Below are positions 60,501 through 61,292 of a stretch of 64,000 bases of DNA, in pieces (position 1 is the stretch's first letter; the number at the start of each line of letters is the position of its first letter). Source of the stretch: Inia geoffrensis (lineage: Eukaryota; Chordata; Mammalia; Artiodactyla; Iniidae); assembly GCA_036417435.1 (NCBI GenBank), contig CM070903.1:60860001-60924000 (forward strand), in the 5' to 3' direction. The notes below the pieces were generated by a model, which had not been told where the DNA came from, did no database searches, and saw only the letters and a program-made list of their open reading frames with translations. Made by a program: the position numbers and the translations under genes.

Positions 60501-61292
60501 CTTTTATCTTTGATAGTCACCTTCTCTAGAGAGACAGAAACAAAAGTGGAGCTAAGGGTTCCATGTGGAGAGAGTGATGGTAGAGGGAACTAAAAATGGA
60601 GGATTAGGGTACAATTCTTATATGGCAATATTCTATGCAGCAAGATTTCATTCCGTTTAGGTCCCGACCCAAATGTCCCCTCCTAAGTGGTAATGATGTC
60701 CCTGGCCACCCAATGAAAAACAAAATTTTATACATATACAACTGAATCACTTTGCTGTATACCTGAAACTAACACAACATTGTTAATCAACTATACTCCA
60801 ATATAAAATAAAAATACAAAATTTAGAAAAATAAAATTTTAACCAAAAAAGTTTTTTTACCTCGCCCCATCCCATACTTCCTATATCCCCACCACAGTTT
60901 ATTATCCTTATTACATATTACTAGCTGACATACTTGACTTTGCTCAAGCATTTGCTTCATGTCTGAAGCCCTCTCTCAAATGTAAGCCCCACCAGGGTAG
61001 GGATTTTTGTCTCTTTTGTTCTAAGCCATATCTCTAGCACCTGGAATAGCACTTAACAGACCCTTGATAAATATTTGAATTAATAAATGAACTATGTAAT
61101 TATGACAAGTGTCTGTTAAGAGCACAGCATTGCAGAAAGCTGCAGAAGACATGAAAACAAGTAAGGGCACTTGTGAGTCTTTGGGAGAAAATAGGGACTT
61201 ATTGCAACTGTGGGTTCCTCTCATTTCAGGTTTTGTTAACCCTCGATGATGACCTGGACGTGGTTCGGAGAGACCAGATCCCTGTCTTCTAA
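460..61292 (+). CDS. SIDT1: SIDT1 gene, coding part from exon 2 to stop (5'-partial)
   Basis: Spliced reading of 24 exons gives 2265 nt, 754 residues plus stop, with every junction phase-consistent and no internal stop. It reads as SIDT1 rather than SIDT2: the end is RRDQIPVF, the ectodomain has [16 protein letters not shown], and the loop has [18 protein letters not shown]. Family knowledge: SID1-type proteins are multi-pass membrane proteins linked to dsRNA or small-RNA uptake and endolysosomal RNA trafficking; sterol binding and lipid hydrolase activity have also been reported. Seen here: an ectodomain (residues 1-230) with sequons at NET and NHT, a first membrane segment (about 235-259), an acidic/serine loop (about 260-370), then about ten more hydrophobic segments (373-740). 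Candidate metal-site residues are S485, H489, D500, H718 and H722. The missing N-terminus (about 70-75 residues) and the promoter lie upstream of the window. Confidence 0.97.
945..1065 (-). repeat. L2 3'-end fragment (intron 2)
   Basis: Reads as the reverse complement of an L2 3' end: TATTGAGCACTACTAAATGA, then GATGCTGGGGATACAGTGG and a degraded 'clause' of the consensus. Old and diverged, no TSD visible. Confidence 0.55.
1590..1760 (+). CDS. SIDT1: SIDT1 exon 3 (ectodomain)
   Basis: Acceptor CTGCTGCAG, donor GTAAGC, 171 nt. It encodes residues 41-98, including [19 protein letters not shown] and an N-glycosylation sequon N-E-T, then [20 protein letters not shown]. Open in one frame throughout. 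The intron that follows is the longest in the window (10.7 kb). Confidence 0.96.
2620..2757 (+). repeat. Old L1 ORF2 fragment
   Basis: GACAAGCCATAGACCAGAGA followed by TATATAAAGAACCCTTACAA is the ORF2 C-terminal region of an L1M-type element. The stretch before it (1761-2619) holds no feature I can name. Confidence 0.6.
3094..3306 (+). mobile_element. CHR-type tRNA-derived SINE
   Basis: Full-length: head GGCTTCCCTGGTGGCGCAG, middle GACACGGGTTCGTGCCCCGG, tail AACAACAACAACAACAAAAA. The TSD AGACTAAGAATATCA occurs at 3079-3093 and 3307-3321. Internal GGTTCGTGCC resembles a pol III B box. The CpG-rich body and exact TSD suggest a fairly recent insertion. Confidence 0.92.
4121..4328 (+). mobile_element. 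hAT-type non-autonomous DNA transposon
   Basis: About 200 bp with near-inverted ends: TTGGCAAACCACGGCCCACA at the left and AAAAAGTTTGCCAACCCCTG at the right. The core TAAAGTGTTATTGGAACATA and AAAATATTTACTATCTGGCC is a known eutherian MER-group (Charlie-like) element; I cannot assign the subfamily. A relative in opposite orientation is at 34965. Confidence 0.65.
4609..4941 (-). mobile_element. CHR SINE with L1-like and unknown 3' extension
   Basis: One TSD pair, AAATTCTATGTATTTTA (4592-4608) and AAATTCTGTGTATTTTA (4942-4958), encloses three parts. On the minus strand the order is: the SINE body (4707-4941); then 4678-4706, which matches the terminal part of late L1s (AGCAATTATACTCCAATAAA) and a 19-base A run; then about 50 nt of unrelated sequence and a second A-rich tail. 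This looks like a SINE transcript that read through into a neighbouring L1 end and was retrotransposed as a unit. Confidence 0.75.
5781..6924 (+). other. Intron 3 stretch, mostly unassigned
   Basis: No gene or clear element. A hAT/MER-like fragment around 6135-6200 (CAAGTGATTCTAATGTGCAG) and a T run at about 6901-6915 are the only marks. Confidence 0.4.
6925..7115 (-). repeat. MIR-like ancient SINE fragment
   Basis: TTTTTACAGATGAGCAAACT, AGAGAGGTTAAGTGATTTGT and CTATACCATGCTATTTC match the reverse complement of the conserved core of MIR-class repeats ('tacagatgaggaaactgag ... agaggttaagtgacttgcc'). Confidence 0.55.
7429..7530 (+). repeat. Old tRNA-derived SINE (CHR-1-like) fragment
   Basis: GGGAATTCTCTGGTGGTCCA then TTAGGACTCCATGCTTTCAC and TGGGTTCAATC match the artiodactyl/cetacean SINE head 'gaattccctggcggtccagtggttaggactc'. 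The middle is deleted and the tail is short (CCAAAAATAAAAAG). Confidence 0.75.
7531..8131 (+). other. GA-rich intronic block, part 1
   Basis: Purine-rich, non-coding. Phrases such as GGGACATGTTGAACTTGAAG resemble an abundant GA-rich mammalian interspersed consensus that I cannot name with confidence. The same style continues on the far side of the SINE at 8148. Confidence 0.35.
8148..8378 (-). mobile_element. CHR-type SINE
   Basis: Minus orientation: T-rich tail (about 8148-8184, broken by C), body, then CACCAGGGAAGC. TSD AACAGGGCTGATTTTT at 8132-8147 and 8379-8394, both copies identical, so probably recent. Confidence 0.92.
8395..10160 (+). other. GA-rich intronic block, part 2
   Basis: Continuation of the purine-rich repeat-like block, with phrases such as GGAGTTTGAGATGCTTGAGG, GTCACTGGATTTAGCTACAA and AGGAGGTGACTGCAACCTCA. 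Probably a long, decayed transposon remnant. There is a short AT palindromic run around 9248-9304. No coding potential beyond chance frames. Confidence 0.35.
10190..10394 (+). repeat. Polypyrimidine low-complexity tract
   Basis: About 200 nt of nearly pure C/T on the + strand (runs such as CTTCTCCCCCTTCTCTCTCC), broken by a few purines. Strand-asymmetric sequence of this type can form triplex DNA. It gives rise to spurious proline/serine- and arginine-rich frames. Confidence 0.7.
10395..12480 (+). other. End of intron 3, no gene seen
   Basis: Mostly unique-looking sequence. Small marks: an A run (10771-10782), GT/CA-poor segments, and the C/T-rich acceptor tract of exon 4. Nothing supports another exon. 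Confidence 0.4.
12481..12526 (+). CDS. SIDT1: SIDT1 exon 4 (ectodomain, 46 nt)
   Basis: Short exon: acceptor TATTTCTCAG preceded by a C/T-rich tract, donor GTAAGT. It encodes [15 protein letters not shown], completing the split codon from exon 3 and ending in phase 0. It is isolated between a 10.7-kb and a 3.3-kb intron, so a similarity-free gene finder could easily miss it. Confidence 0.94.
12760..12915 (-). repeat. L2 3'-end fragment (intron 4)
   Basis: Reverse-complement L2 end: GGGCCTACTATGTACCAAGT, TGTACTAGGTGCCAGGGATA, then CCTTATAATCAGGATGGGGG and a decayed remainder. Confidence 0.65.
13440..13700 (+). other. Non-repetitive intron 4 segment with a CRE-like site
   Basis: A stretch of balanced base composition between AT-rich blocks. 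It contains a perfect TGACGTCA at 13494-13501, the cAMP-response-element core. No repeat family recognised. It could be conserved non-coding sequence, but one 8-mer proves nothing. Confidence 0.3.
13826..13930. repeat. AT-rich TTTA/TAAA repeat with self-complementary parts
   Basis: Alternating TTTATTTATTTATAAATA and TATAAATAAATAAATTTA units, then ATATATCATTATATTATT. The two orientations lie next to each other, so hairpins are possible. Confidence 0.8.
13931..15584 (+). other. Intron 4 remainder
   Basis: AT-rich non-coding sequence with no repeat that I can name; the reading frames here are short and have no family resemblance. Confidence 0.4.
15585..15665 (+). repeat. L2-like 3'-end fragment
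   Basis: GTTCCTAGTGCCTGAGCCCT then TTTGCTCAATATGCAAGAGA and GAATGGCTGACTGAA resemble the L2 terminus 'cctagcacagtgcctggcac ... gctcaataaatatttg ... gaatgaatgaa'. Confidence 0.5.
15810..15911 (+). CDS. SIDT1: SIDT1 exon 5 (ectodomain)
   Basis: Acceptor TTCTTAG after a T-rich run, donor GTGAGT, 102 nt, phase 0 to 0. It encodes [19 protein letters not shown] followed by [15 protein letters not shown]. The single cysteine probably pairs within the ectodomain (inference). Confidence 0.96.
16528..16611 (+). CDS. SIDT1: SIDT1 exon 6 (ectodomain)
   Basis: Acceptor TGTTACAG, donor GTGAGA, 84 nt, phase 0 to 0. It encodes [19 protein letters not shown] then TKKAAITLQ. The exon is symmetric, so skipping it would keep the frame. 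Confidence 0.96.
17695..17845 (-). repeat. MIR-like ancient SINE fragment (intron 6)
   Basis: CTGGACCTTAAAGATTATCT, GGATAAGGAACTGGGACACA and CCAGGTCTCCTGACTTGAGT fit the MIR-class consensus read in reverse complement. Strongly diverged. Confidence 0.5.
18271..18358 (+). CDS. SIDT1: SIDT1 exon 7 (ectodomain)
   Basis: Acceptor CTTGCGCAG, donor GTAAGC, 88 nt. It encodes [19 protein letters not shown] then [10 protein letters not shown], ending with one base of a Glu codon. YACGGSFF matches the conserved end of the ectodomain repeat in SIDT1/SIDT2. Confidence 0.96.
19194..20383 (+). mobile_element. L1 insertion with 5' inversion (twin priming)
   Basis: The TSD AGAAAAATGCA(A/G)ACCA occurs at 19194-19209 and 20368-20383. 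About 19210-19601 is L1 ORF2 in minus orientation (CCTCTCCAGCATTTATTGTT). 19602-20367 is the directly following ORF2 end and 3' UTR in plus orientation, starting GTGGGAATGTAAATTGATAC and ending ACTCCAATAAAGATGTTTAA plus an A run. The two parts are contiguous in the L1 consensus, so this is a classic inverted 5'-truncated insertion. The plus part keeps an open ORF2 C-terminal frame to TAA at about 19990. Confidence 0.9.
20713..20784 (+). CDS. SIDT1: SIDT1 exon 8 (juxtamembrane ectodomain)
   Basis: Acceptor TTTACCAG, donor GTCAGT (slightly weak), 72 nt. It encodes [19 protein letters not shown] then VPSIK, with a sequon N-H-T. It follows closely after an L1 insertion that ends at 20383. Intron 8 behind it is only 418 nt. 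Confidence 0.95.
21203..21296 (+). CDS. SIDT1: SIDT1 exon 9 (first membrane segment)
   Basis: Acceptor CCCTCAG, donor GTATGT, 94 nt. After SVYVRS it encodes the strongly hydrophobic run of residues 236-256 ([17 protein letters not shown] and onward), ending VHYIR. This is the first membrane-spanning helix and joins the ectodomain to the cytoplasmic loop. Confidence 0.96.
21365..21550 (+). repeat. MIR SINE (intron 9)
   Basis: GGATTCGAATCTACCTTAGC, ACAAACTGTGTGATCTTGGG, CAAGTTACTTAAACTTTCTG and TTCATCTGTAAAATGAGATA are in the order of the MIR consensus, including its tRNA-like B box and conserved core. Confidence 0.85.
22215..23402 (+). repeat. Old L1M 3' UTR segment
   Basis: The right part (ATATTTAGGCACAAAAGTTC, TTTCAAATGGTTCAGAAAAA, GTGAAATTATTTTCAAATAA) matches the 3' end of mid-age L1M elements, ending in an A-rich tail at about 23402. 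The left limit is uncertain. It encloses a GGAA/GAAA microsatellite (22328-22381). Confidence 0.6.
22328..22381 (+). repeat. Purine microsatellite (GGAA/GGGA)n
   Basis: About 54 nt of pure A/G: GGGAAGAAAGGAAGGGAGAA, then GGAGGGAGGAAGGAAGGAGG and so on. Likely polymorphic in length. Confidence 0.85.
23500..23700 (-). repeat. MIR SINE
   Basis: Reverse-complement MIR: TTTGACAGTTCAGGAAATTG, GAGGTTAAGCAGTTTGACCA, TGGGTTCGAACCCAGGCAGC and TCCAGAGCCTTAGCTCTTAA. The B-box-like GGTTCGAACCC is well preserved and palindromic. Confidence 0.85.
24591..24953 (-). mobile_element. CHR-1-type long SINE
   Basis: Minus orientation: T-rich tail, TTTTTGGCTGCATTGGGTCT, repeated TAGTTGTGGCGCACGGGC units, then CCACCAGAGAAGCCC. 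TSD CATACATGTCTTTT at 24577-24590 and 24954-24967. This is the longer, older cetartiodactyl SINE type compared with the copies at 3094 and 8148. Confidence 0.9.
25040..25540 (-). repeat. Probable LTR-type interspersed repeat, family unassigned
   Basis: TATTAGTTATCTATTGCCAC, ATCTATGGGTCAGCTGGATG, TCTCATCCTCCAGCAGCCTA and TTCTACTGGCCAAAACAAGT resemble a common eutherian LTR-like consensus read in reverse. I cannot name the subfamily. No coding remnant. Confidence 0.4.
25815..25995 (-). repeat. L2 3'-end fragment
   Basis: TTCACTCAACAAATATTTAG, GTGCCAGGCCCTGTCCCAAA, GATACAGTGGTGAACAAGAC and AGCTTATACTGTACAAAGG are a good reverse-complement match to the L2 3' end. Confidence 0.75.
26450..26590 (-). 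repeat. L1M 3'-end fragment
   Basis: ATAATGACTTTATTAAGACA, TTCACAGTTGCACAACCATC and ATTTTCATCACCTCCAAAAA are the reverse complement of the L1MA/MB 3' UTR terminus. It lies against the + strand L1 that follows but includes a 3' terminus, so it is a separate insertion. Confidence 0.7.
26732..26941 (+). mobile_element. CHR-type SINE inside L1
   Basis: Full body GGCTTCCCTGGTGGTGCAGT to GGCCCGCGTAACGC and an A run. Short TSD AGAGTACT at 26724-26731 and 26942-26949. Inserted into an old L1 ORF2. Confidence 0.9.
27091..27567 (+). mobile_element. MLT1-type LTR (ERVL-MaLR), solo
   Basis: ATGGCCCCCCCCAAAATGCT, TGCAGATGTGATAAAATTAT, GGATTATCTGTGTGGGTATA, CACAAGGGTCCTTATAAGAG and AATTTGTTACAGCAGCAATA follow the MLT1 LTR. 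The 5-bp TSD TGGTA is at 27086-27090 and 27568-27572. Rejoining the flanks restores a continuous L1 sequence, which confirms the insertion limits. No internal or coding retroviral sequence. Confidence 0.85.
29490..29533 (+). CDS. SIDT1: SIDT1 exon 10 (cytoplasmic loop, 44 nt)
   Basis: Acceptor TTTGCAG, donor GTAAGA, 44 nt. It encodes [14 protein letters not shown] at the start of the cytosolic loop after the first membrane helix. It sits between an 8.2-kb and a 5.9-kb intron. Both flanking junction phases match exons 9 and 11. Confidence 0.92.
30130..30445 (-). repeat. L1M 3'-end fragment (intron 10)
   Basis: ACTTGAGATATAATTGACAT, GTTTTGGGTGTACAACATGA, TCACCACTAGAAATCTAATT and ACTCTAGTCACCATGTTGTA match the reverse complement of an L1M 3' UTR. 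No TSD recognised. Confidence 0.7.
30572..30745 (-). mobile_element. Late L1 3' stub, 174 nt
   Basis: T run, TTTTTATTGGAGCATAGTTG, AGCAAAGTGAATCAGCTATA, ending GAGCTATACAGTAGGT. TSD ATGCAGCAGAT at 30561-30571 and 30746-30756. A strongly 5'-truncated insertion. Confidence 0.88.
30757..31764 (+). other. Intron 10 stretch, nothing named
   Basis: No exon, RNA gene or clear repeat seen. A + strand SIDT1 exon is not expected here, since exons 10 and 11 join in phase. Confidence 0.4.
31765..31998 (-). mobile_element. MER5A-like hAT element
   Basis: AGCGTTTCTCAAACTCAACA at one end and CAACCGAGAATCACTG at the other give imperfect inverted ends. Inside are GTTATAGGATGTTTAACCGC and GCCCAGACATTGTCAAACGT, as in MER5A. 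Confidence 0.7.
31999..34960 (+). other. Intron 10 stretch, nothing named
   Basis: About 3 kb without recognised coding exons or well-supported repeats. 33190-34600 looks unique. A CCAAT-like GGCCAATCAG occurs at about 33250, but no promoter pattern accompanies it. Confidence 0.4.
34965..35285 (-). mobile_element. hAT-type DNA transposon, split or with unmatched centre
   Basis: Same family as 4121-4328 in opposite orientation: TTTTTTCTGTAAAGTGCCAA, TAGGCTCTGCGGCCCATGTA, AGCAGCCATAGACATACTCA and GGCTAGATTTGGTCTGCAGA. About 35105-35215 does not fit the consensus and may be a later insertion. Confidence 0.6.
35389..35460 (+). CDS. SIDT1: SIDT1 exon 11 (cytoplasmic loop)
   Basis: Acceptor TTTAACAG, donor GTATTT (weak after +4), 72 nt, phase 1 to 1. 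It encodes [19 protein letters not shown] then NYGAI. The symmetric phase and weak donor make it a candidate for occasional skipping (inference). Confidence 0.93.
   Translation, partial: ALEIRRCHIPLLPAPLKKAIMGQ
35461..36811 (+). other. Intron 11
   Basis: No element recognised apart from a T run (36202-36211) and an AT-rich block near 36480-36620. The last 50 nt before exon 12 repeat the phrase GATGAGTC, once at 36791 and once as the exon start, offering a decoy acceptor context. Confidence 0.4.
36812..36957 (+). CDS. SIDT1: SIDT1 exon 12 (acidic/serine loop)
   Basis: Acceptor TCTGTTTCAG, donor GTACTT, 146 nt. It encodes [35 protein letters not shown] and [11 protein letters not shown]. The dense Ser next to Asp/Glu gives several casein-kinase-2-like sites. 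This is the large cytosolic loop between membrane segments 1 and 2. Confidence 0.96.
37091..37336 (-). mobile_element. Late L1 3' stub, 246 nt (intron 12)
   Basis: CATCTTTATTGGGGTATAAT, CAAAGTGAATCAGCTATACA, TCTAGGTGGTCAGAAAGCAC and ATTTTACATCTGGTAGTGTA. TSD TCAGTGAGCTTTTTA / TCAGGGGGCTTTTTA at 37076-37090 and 37337-37351. 5'-truncated. Confidence 0.88.
37956..38029 (+). CDS. SIDT1: SIDT1 exon 13 (basic loop end)
   Basis: Acceptor CATCCCAG, donor GTGAGT, 74 nt. It encodes [19 protein letters not shown] then YKIYFW, a basic stretch just before membrane segment 2. The final Trp codon is split with exon 14. Confidence 0.96.
38855..39064 (+). mobile_element. CHR-type SINE close to exon 14
   Basis: GGCTTCCCTGGTGGCGCAGT to GAGAGGCCCGCGTACCGC plus about 20 A. 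It ends about 58 nt before the exon 14 acceptor dinucleotide. A preceding A-rich block (38838-38852) makes the TSD hard to read. Confidence 0.9.
39123..39189 (+). CDS. SIDT1: SIDT1 exon 14 (membrane segment 2)
   Basis: Acceptor CCTGCGCAG, donor GTAAGT, 67 nt. It encodes [18 protein letters not shown] then TYQT, a hydrophobic helix. A CHR SINE poly(A) tail ends only about 60 nt upstream of this exon, so the insertion sits in the branch-point/acceptor neighbourhood. Confidence 0.96.
39790..40285 (+). mobile_element. MER20/MER5-like hAT element split by a SINE
   Basis: Left half ATGGTTCTCAAACTTTGCAT, AATCATCTGGGGGACTTTTA; right half GATTCCAGTGTACAGCCAAG, TTTGAGAGCCAGGAG. The two halves join across the SINE at 39901-40218. 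Confidence 0.65.
39901..40218 (-). mobile_element. CHR-1-type SINE
   Basis: Minus orientation: T run, TTTGTTTTGGCTGTGTTGGG, CTCTAGTTGCGGCAAGCGGG, then CCACCAGGGAAGCCC. TSD CAGGCATCAGTAT / CAGGCATCGGTAT at 39888-39900 and 40219-40231. It splits a hAT element. Confidence 0.9.
40907..40980 (+). CDS. SIDT1: SIDT1 exon 15 (loop with N-V-T sequon)
   Basis: Acceptor GTTTTACAG, donor GTAAGC, 74 nt. It encodes [19 protein letters not shown] then PWGVL. It contains a sequon N-V-T and two cysteines in a short luminal loop, ending in two bases of a Ser codon. Confidence 0.96.
41245..41415 (-). repeat. MIR fragment (intron 15)
   Basis: CAACCTCATGAGATAGATAG, TTTTTAGATGAAGATGTTAA, GGACTTGCGGAAGGTCCCTC and CCAAGGCCATGCTC follow a reverse-complement MIR. 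Confidence 0.65.
41963..42086 (+). CDS. SIDT1: SIDT1 exon 16 (membrane segment 3)
   Basis: Acceptor TCCCCTTAG, donor GTGAGG, 124 nt. It encodes [19 protein letters not shown] then [19 protein letters not shown] and FAM. A hydrophobic helix is followed by a basic cytosolic turn. The following intron is only 207 nt. Confidence 0.97.
42294..42411 (+). CDS. SIDT1: SIDT1 exon 17 (membrane segment 4, S-x3-H motif)
   Basis: Acceptor TTTTTCAG, donor GTAATT, 118 nt. It encodes [19 protein letters not shown] then [20 protein letters not shown]485 and H489 form the S-x3-H element conserved across the CREST/SID1 group and expected to line the metal site. The Asp that follows (D500) has its codon split with exon 18. 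Confidence 0.97.
43480..44460 (-). repeat. Old L1M-type segment with nested SINE (intron 17)
   Basis: TTTTCAAGATTTATTGGTAT, CTGCCAATATTCTGCTAGTA, CTAGAAGTAGAATTTTGGGG and AATTTGCATTTCCTTAA are typical of L1M sequence read in reverse. Limits are approximate. Interrupted by a CHR SINE at 44173. Confidence 0.55.
44173..44376 (-). mobile_element. CHR-type SINE
   Basis: Minus orientation: T run, GCGGTACGCGGGCCTCTCAC, body, CACCAGGGAATCCC. TSD TAGACATTTACACTTTT (17 nt) identical at 44156-44172 and 44377-44393. Confidence 0.93.
44925..45061 (+). CDS. SIDT1: SIDT1 exon 18 (membrane segments 5-6)
   Basis: Acceptor CTCCTCAG, donor GTGCGT (GT kept, position +4 unusual), 137 nt. It completes D500, then encodes [36 protein letters not shown] and VITLTVLGV. 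There is one sequon (N-A-S). It is GC-richer than its surroundings, as expected for a coding exon. Confidence 0.96.
45698..45809 (+). CDS. SIDT1: SIDT1 exon 19 (membrane segment 7)
   Basis: Acceptor ACTCCTAG, donor GTGAGT, 112 nt. It encodes [19 protein letters not shown] then [18 protein letters not shown]. It ends with one base of a codon that can be completed either by the microexon at 48664 or directly by exon 20. Confidence 0.96.
45810..48663 (+). other. Intron 19 before the microexon
   Basis: Mostly unassigned. An A/T-rich tract at about 46480-46660, a candidate repeat or retrocopy at 46700-47410, and an old repeat at 47545-48015 are listed separately or as findings. Confidence 0.4.
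47545..48015 (-). repeat. Probable old interspersed repeat, family unassigned
   Basis: TAGTTTGTCAGGGTCCCAAC, AAGATTTATTCACAGAGGGA, CCTGGGGTTAGTAGCAGAGA, CTGCTGGCGTCTCTCATTGT and AAATCCAAGGGGAGCGAGGG resemble an abundant eutherian repeat (LTR or DNA type) that I cannot name. No coding content. Confidence 0.4.
48664..48678 (+). CDS. SIDT1: SIDT1 candidate cassette microexon (15 nt, DVSDT)
   Basis: A polypyrimidine tract and CTGATTCAG precede the 15 bases and GTAACG follows. The phase is 1 to 1, so inclusion changes ...FKI-D-LGIF... to ...FKI-DVSDT-D-LGIF... with no frame shift. I recall a longer human SIDT1 isoform with a short insert at this position, but could not check it. No RNA evidence is available here. 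It falls just after membrane segment 7, in a loop. Confidence 0.72.
49610..49615 (+). promoter_or_regulatory. SIDT1: Tandem NAGNAG splice acceptor of SIDT1 exon 20
   Basis: The acceptor reads CAGCAG then ATTTGG. Both AGs keep the frame. Using the proximal one inserts one Ala before D-L-G-I-F-R-R. NAGNAG sites are a known source of one-residue isoforms. Confidence 0.6.
49616..49692 (+). CDS. SIDT1: SIDT1 exon 20 (loop before membrane segment 8)
   Basis: Donor GTAAGT, 77 nt from the distal acceptor. It encodes [19 protein letters not shown] then CSRPLYM. The acceptor is a tandem CAGCAG: the proximal AG (exon start 49613) would add one Ala codon. The distal start is preferred because it gives the uninterrupted I-D-L-G-I-F family sequence. 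Confidence 0.95.
49693..50704 (+). other. Intron 20, first part
   Basis: No gene. A short CA/TA run near 49936-49950. Otherwise unassigned sequence up to the SINE at 50705. Confidence 0.4.
50705..50894 (-). mobile_element. CHR-type SINE lacking a long A tail
   Basis: Body from GTGGTACGCGGGCCTCACTG to CCCCAGGGAAGCCC. TSD TTTCTGGTGTTTTT at 50691-50704 and 50895-50908. The only A-tail equivalent is the T run that is itself part of the TSD; the usual 15-20 nt tail is missing. Confidence 0.88.
51273..51483 (+). mobile_element. CHR-type SINE
   Basis: GGGCTTCCCTGGTGGCGCAG to GAGAGGCCTGCGTACCGC and an A run. Short TSD TCTGTGCT at 51265-51272 and 51484-51491. It has the CCTGCCGATGCAGG subfamily sequence. 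Confidence 0.9.
51651..51789 (-). repeat. Truncated CHR SINE (5' half only)
   Basis: From ATGCGCAGGCTCAGCAGCCA to CACCAGGGAAGCCCC. It keeps the tRNA-derived head but lacks the 3' half and the tail, and no TSD is visible. Probably shortened by a deletion after insertion. Confidence 0.85.
52316..52362 (+). CDS. SIDT1: SIDT1 exon 21 (membrane segment 8, 47 nt)
   Basis: Acceptor CCTTTCCAG, donor GTAAGT. It encodes [15 protein letters not shown] plus two bases of a Phe codon completed by exon 22. Short but unmistakable from the family motif N-L-V-N-W-S. Confidence 0.95.
52673..52696. repeat. AT/CA microsatellite
   Basis: ATGCATATACACACATATAT and ATATA: a short, mixed dinucleotide tract. Confidence 0.6.
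52801..52829 (+). repeat. (GT)n microsatellite
   Basis: GTGTGTGTGTGTGTATGTGT then GTGTGTGTT; about 14 units with one interruption. Likely length-polymorphic. Confidence 0.85.
53565..55290 (+). mobile_element. 5'-truncated late L1, about 1.7 kb (intron 21)
   Basis: Begins AATGGAAAGATATCCCATGC within ORF2 and runs to the 3' end CTATACTTCAATAAAAAATA. ORF2 C-terminal remnants are readable at 53621-53980 ([18 protein letters not shown]), 53913-54164 and 54601-54807 ([18 protein letters not shown]), but separated by frameshifts and stops, so it is inactive. Younger than the L1M pieces because the sequence matches the consensus closely. Confidence 0.9.
55315..55500 (+). repeat. Old L1 ORF2 fragment
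   Basis: AAATACTTAGGAATAAACTT and AAGATTAACTATTGTAAAGA fit an ORF2 region upstream of the one at the start of the preceding L1, so it is a separate, older insertion. Confidence 0.6.
55640..55812 (+). mobile_element. hAT/MER-type DNA transposon fragment
   Basis: CAATAGAACTTTCTGGAATG, TAGCCACTTGTGGTTATTGA, GCACTTGAAATGTGGTATGA and AATAGCCACACGTGGTTACC form a known eutherian MER consensus with self-complementary arms (CCACTTGTGG / CCACACGTGG). Confidence 0.6.
56485..56590 (+). CDS. SIDT1: SIDT1 exon 22 (membrane segment 9)
   Basis: Acceptor GTGCTCAG, donor GTAAGA, 106 nt. It encodes [19 protein letters not shown] then [16 protein letters not shown]. It is separated from exon 23 by only 84 nt of intron. 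Confidence 0.97.
56591..56674 (+). other. 84-nt intron 22 of SIDT1
   Basis: GTAAGA to CCCACAG, GC-rich (CGGCACCGCGGGCCCTCTTC). Close to the minimum size for mammalian introns and the shortest here by more than twofold; such introns are often recognised by intron definition. Confidence 0.9.
56675..56785 (+). CDS. SIDT1: SIDT1 exon 23 (membrane segment 10)
   Basis: Acceptor CACCCACAG, donor GTAAGA, 111 nt, phase 0 to 0. It encodes [19 protein letters not shown] then [19 protein letters not shown] strongly hydrophobic helix, symmetric exon, GC-rich with several CpGs. Confidence 0.97.
57160..57255 (-). repeat. MIR-like fragment
   Basis: ATCCATTTCACAGATAGGAA, AGCTGAGGCCTAGGAAACTG and AGTCTTAGCTCTCCATCC resemble a reverse-complement MIR. 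Confidence 0.5.
57275..57663 (-). repeat. Old L1M 3'-end segment (intron 23)
   Basis: AACATTTTTATCACCCCAGG, GGCAACCACTAATCTATCTT, AAATGGAATCACATAACGTG and TATTCCATTGTATGGATATA are the reverse of the L1MA-MB 3' UTR. It continues beyond the SINE at 57679 for a few bases. Confidence 0.75.
57679..57887 (-). mobile_element. CHR-type SINE
   Basis: Minus orientation: T run, GCGGTATGCGGGCCTCTCAC, body with a 7-nt internal duplication (GAGCACGGAGCACAGG), CACCAGGGAAGCCC. TSD GGAAGCTAACTTTTT at 57664-57678 and 57888-57902, identical. Confidence 0.93.
58008..58121 (+). CDS. SIDT1: SIDT1 exon 24 (H-x3-H motif, membrane segment 11)
   Basis: Acceptor TTCTTCCAG, donor GTGAGT, 114 nt, phase 0 to 0. It encodes [19 protein letters not shown] then [20 protein letters not shown]718 and H722 form the H-x3-H pair that in CREST-family proteins coordinates the metal with the His and Asp of exons 17/18. 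This is the most conserved part of the SID1 family. Confidence 0.97.
58838..59420 (-). pseudogene. Mariner transposase pseudogene, catalytic half
   Basis: Reads [47 protein letters not shown] and [12 protein letters not shown]. The second and third catalytic Asp are 34 residues apart, as in mariner. The first position is Asn rather than Asp, and a stop codon lies just after it (between the G-N-E-K block and the L-H-P-K block). The frame ends near 58838, about 75 nt from the transposon end. Confidence 0.85.
59445..59749 (-). mobile_element. CHR-1-type SINE inside mariner
   Basis: TTTTTATTTTTGGCCGTGTT, TTTCTCTAGTTGCGGCGAGA, repeated AGTTGTGGCGCACGGGC-like units, then CACCAGGGAAGCCCC. Approximate TSD AAAACAGAACTTTT (59431-59444) and AAACCAGAACGTTTT (59750-59764). 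It interrupts the transposase, so it came after the mariner. Confidence 0.88.
60729..60815 (+). mobile_element. Very short L1 3' stub, 87 nt
   Basis: ATACATATACAACTGAATCA to CTATACTCCAATATAAAATA, bounded by the TSD ACAAAATTT at 60720-60728 and 60816-60824. Only the last 87 nt of an L1 were copied. Confidence 0.8.
60960..61092 (+). repeat. L2 3'-end fragment just upstream of the last exon
   Basis: TGTAAGCCCCACCAGGGTAG, CTAGCACCTGGAATAGCACT and TTGATAAATATTTGAATTAA: a good L2 terminus, 140 nt before the acceptor of exon 25. Confidence 0.75.
61230..61292 (+). CDS. SIDT1: SIDT1 exon 25, C-terminus and stop
   Basis: Acceptor TCATTTCAG. The 63 coding nt encode [20 protein letters not shown] and TAA (61290-61292). 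The end is the diagnostic SIDT1 C-terminus (SIDT2 ends in a different tetrapeptide). The exon continues into the 3' UTR. Confidence 0.97.
   Translation, partial: VLLTLDDDLDVVRRDQIPVF

Noticed and set aside
460..61292. SIDT2 instead of SIDT1
   Set aside because: The ectodomain wording, the acidic loop and the terminal RRDQIPVF fit SIDT1; SIDT2 differs at each of these as I recall it.
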